Assembly (NCBI GenBank): GCA_017652965.1
Contig: JAGBZZ010000126.1
Coordinates: 1 to 6,566, forward strand
Direction of reading: 5' to 3'
Length of the DNA stretch: 6,566 nt
Origin: Clostridia bacterium
GTDB lineage: Bacteria; Bacillota_A; Clostridia; Oscillospirales; CAG-272
The notes beneath the pieces were generated by a model. The model did no database searches. It was not told where the DNA came from and worked only from the letters and a program-made list of their open reading frames with translations. This document shows, piece by piece, positions 5,013 through 6,566 of this stretch. The stretch's first letter is position 1. Each line of letters opens with the position of its first letter. Position numbers and translations under genes: made by a program.

Positions 5013-5567
5013 ATGAAAAATCAGTGCAAGCACCCCTATCTTTTGATCCTGTCGGTCACCGCCATCGGTATCCTGCTGGATCAGCTGACAAAGCTTCTGG
5101 TCTCAAGCTATATGGAGCTTGGAGAGTCTATCCCCCTCATCCGGGACGTTTTGCATATCACCTATATCCAGAACCGCGGCGCCGCCTTCGGTATGCTGGC
5201 CGACAACCGCTGGGTCTTTCTGATCGTTTCTACCGTCACGATCCTGGCGATCGGCCTGTATTTGTTTTTGGCAAAGCCGAAGAGCACGCTTCTTATCCTC
5301 TCGCTTTCCATGATCCTTTCGGGTGGGATCGGTAATATGATCGACCGTTTAGCCCTTGGCTACGTGGTGGATATGATCGACTTCTGCCTGATCAACTTTG
5401 CCGTTTTCAACGGGGCGGACAGCTTTGTCTGCGTTGGGGCGGGTCTTCTCTTCCTGGCAGTCCTGCTGGAAAAGGACGAGCCGAAAGCCCCCGCCGCCGA
5501 GGGGGGCGAGGCGGATGCCCCCGATGAGGGCGGTGCGGATACCGACCGCGAGGAAGAGAACGCATGA
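5013..5567 (+). CDS. lspA: Lipoprotein signal peptidase (signal peptidase II)
   Basis: A polytopic aspartyl protease that removes signal peptides from diacylglyceryl-modified prolipoproteins in the cytoplasmic membrane. Family motifs are LLDQLTK at 21-27, QNRGAAFGML at 53-62, GGIGNMIDRL at 104-113, GYVVDMIDF with catalytic D120, and FNGADS with catalytic D136. Four membrane segments are visible at roughly 8-30, 67-86, 92-110 and 137-152. FNGADS replaces the more usual FNVADS, and only 16 residues separate the catalytic aspartates, somewhat fewer than in many relatives. The 184 residues exceed the usual 150-170 because of a tail from about 153 rich in Glu, Asp, Ala, Gly and Pro. The SD GAGG (5004-5007) overlaps the ylmG stop, 5 bases before the ATG. 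The gene's stop overlaps the rluD ATG (ATGA). Confidence 0.95.
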   Translation: MKNQCKHPYLLILSVTAIGILLDQLTKLLVSSYMELGESIPLIRDVLHITYIQNRGAAFGMLADNRWVFLIVSTVTILAIGLYLFLAKPKSTLLILSLSMILSGGIGNMIDRLALGYVVDMIDFCLINFAVFNGADSFVCVGAGLLFLAVLLEKDEPKAPAAEGGEADAPDEGGADTDREEENA

Positions 5568-6502
5568 TCTGCAAGGTTACCGAGGCCGAGGTCGGCATGC
5601 GGCTTGACAGCTTTCTCGCACGTGACCCCTCGCTTTCCCGCTCGGCCGCCGCACGGATGATCGAGGAGGGGGCCGTCACCGTGAACGGCCTGCCAGCCAA
5701 GCGCAGCTATCCCTTAGCCATGGGAGACGTTGTTTCTCTTACCGTGCCTGAGCCTGTACCGGACGAGGCACAGCCCGAGGACATCCCGCTTTCGGTGGTG
5801 TATGAGGACAGCGATATCATCGTGATCGACAAGCCCAAGGGGATGGTGGTGCATCCCGCCCCCGGCAACGAAACGGGTACCCTTGTCAACGCCCTGCTCT
5901 ATCACTGCCACGGAGAGCTTTCCGGCATCGGCGGTGTAGAGCGCCCCGGCATCGTGCATCGCATCGACAAGGACACCAGCGGTCTTTTGGTGGCGGCCAA
6001 AAACGATGCCGCCCACCGCACGCTGGCGGCCGCCATGGAGGTGCATGCCGTGCGGCGCGAGTACCGCGCACTGGTAAACGGCGGCTTTCGGGACGAGGGG
6101 GGCACTGTCAACCTGCCGATCGGCCGTCACCCTGTTGACCGCAAGCGCATGGCCGTGATACGGGACGGCGACGGCAAAAGCCGCGAGGCGATCACGCATT
6201 ACCGCGTTTTGGAGCGGTTTTCCGGCATTAGCTATCTCTCGCTTGTCCTGGAGACCGGGCGCACCCACCAGATCCGCGTGCATATGTCTCACCTTGGGCA
6301 TCCGCTCCTCGGAGACGAGGTGTACGGCGGCGGGCGTACCCCCTTTGAGCGGCACCACGCAGGCCTTTTAGACGGCCAATGCCTGCACGCCGCCGCCCTG
6401 CATCTCGCCCATCCCCGCACGGGCGAGGAGATGCATTTTGAAAGCCCGCTTCCTGCCCCTTTTGAAAGGCTTTTGACCATTTTGCGCACGGATGTACGCT
6501 GA
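5564..6502 (+). CDS. rluD: RluD-family large-subunit rRNA pseudouridine synthase
   Basis: By family, this enzyme converts selected uridines of 23S rRNA (helix 69 for RluD itself) to pseudouridine. The 312 residues hold an N-terminal S4 RNA-binding domain at about 12-60 (RLDSFLA, SRSAAARMIEEGAVTVNG) and a catalytic RluA/RluD domain from about 78. The latter has VIDKPKGMVVHPAPG at 87-101 and the hallmark GIVHRIDKDTSGLLV with catalytic D135. Further on come RREYRALV, the TGRTHQIRVHM stretch, and GHPLLGDEVYGG. The S4 domain and length favour RluD/YlyB over RluA or RluC, although the exact target uridines cannot be read from sequence. The ATG overlaps the lspA stop by four bases, so the two are coupled; lspA-rluD adjacency is common in bacteria. 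No terminator hairpin is visible in the 46 bases after the stop. Confidence 0.95.
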   Translation: MICKVTEAEVGMRLDSFLARDPSLSRSAAARMIEEGAVTVNGLPAKRSYPLAMGDVVSLTVPEPVPDEAQPEDIPLSVVYEDSDIIVIDKPKGMVVHPAPGNETGTLVNALLYHCHGELSGIGGVERPGIVHRIDKDTSGLLVAAKNDAAHRTLAAAMEVHAVRREYRALVNGGFRDEGGTVNLPIGRHPVDRKRMAVIRDGDGKSREAITHYRVLERFSGISYLSLVLETGRTHQIRVHMSHLGHPLLGDEVYGGGRTPFERHHAGLLDGQCLHAAALHLAHPRTGEEMHFESPLPAPFERLLTILRTDVR

Positions 6503-6548
6503 ATTTCCCGTGTGACGTAAACATAACATTGCATAAACGGAGTACACC

Positions 6549-6566
6549 ATGACTGTTTTAAGTGCC
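6549..6566 (+). CDS. Start of an unidentified downstream gene (six codons)
   Basis: An ATG at 6549 with GGAG (6539-6542) six bases upstream opens a frame reading MTVLSA to the window edge. The 46-base gap after rluD (6503-6548) is AT-rich and shows no clear promoter or terminator hairpin, so this gene may belong to the same operon. Six residues are too few to identify a family. Confidence 0.6.

Noticed and set aside
5714..6358. 214-codon open frame on the minus strand
   Set aside because: It is antisense to the catalytic domain of rluD and has no recognisable motif.
6503..6548. Possible promoter or terminator after rluD
   Set aside because: TAACAT at 6523 resembles a -10 box but has no -35 at the right distance, and no stem with a T-run is present.

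Overview
This is a compact chromosomal window with housekeeping content. High GC (about 60% by eye), strong AGGAGG-type ribosome sites, sigma-A-type promoters, a T-box leader, Mini-III, SepF and YlmG together suggest a GC-rich member of the Firmicutes, most likely Clostridia. Its HisRS has the cysteine-rich insertion I associate with clostridial enzymes. The species cannot be told from the sequence. No mobile element, CRISPR array, rRNA or tRNA gene is visible.

Left half (1-3388), all on the minus strand. A sigma-A promoter at 3360-3388 drives three overlapping genes: mrnC (Mini-ribonuclease III), hisS (histidyl-tRNA synthetase) and a ProX/PrdX-type Ala-tRNA(Pro) deacylase gene. The operon ends at a strong symmetric hairpin (1112-1156). 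Just beyond it a near-consensus promoter (1071-1099) starts a roughly 255-nt T-box leader that precedes metY (O-acetylhomoserine sulfhydrylase), which runs off the left edge. The specifier loop contains AUG, so the leader probably senses uncharged tRNA-Met and controls methionine synthesis.

Middle (3332-3501). Two divergent promoters lie in a short AT-rich gap that also holds an imperfect inverted repeat.

Right half (3438-6566), all on the plus strand. An extended -10 promoter drives yggS/ylmE (PLP-binding protein), sepF (FtsZ anchor), ylmG (YggT-family membrane protein), lspA (signal peptidase II) and rluD (23S rRNA pseudouridine synthase). They are spaced by a few bases or overlap. A further gene begins at 6549 and leaves the window after six codons. 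This is a condensed form of the Gram-positive ylm division cluster, without ylmH, divIVA or ileS.

I see no clearly new system. The most interesting parts are regulatory: the Met-type T-box on metY, with two candidate partners for the terminator's 3' strand, and a perfect 18-nt palindrome between the Shine-Dalgarno sequence and start codon of the deacylase gene.
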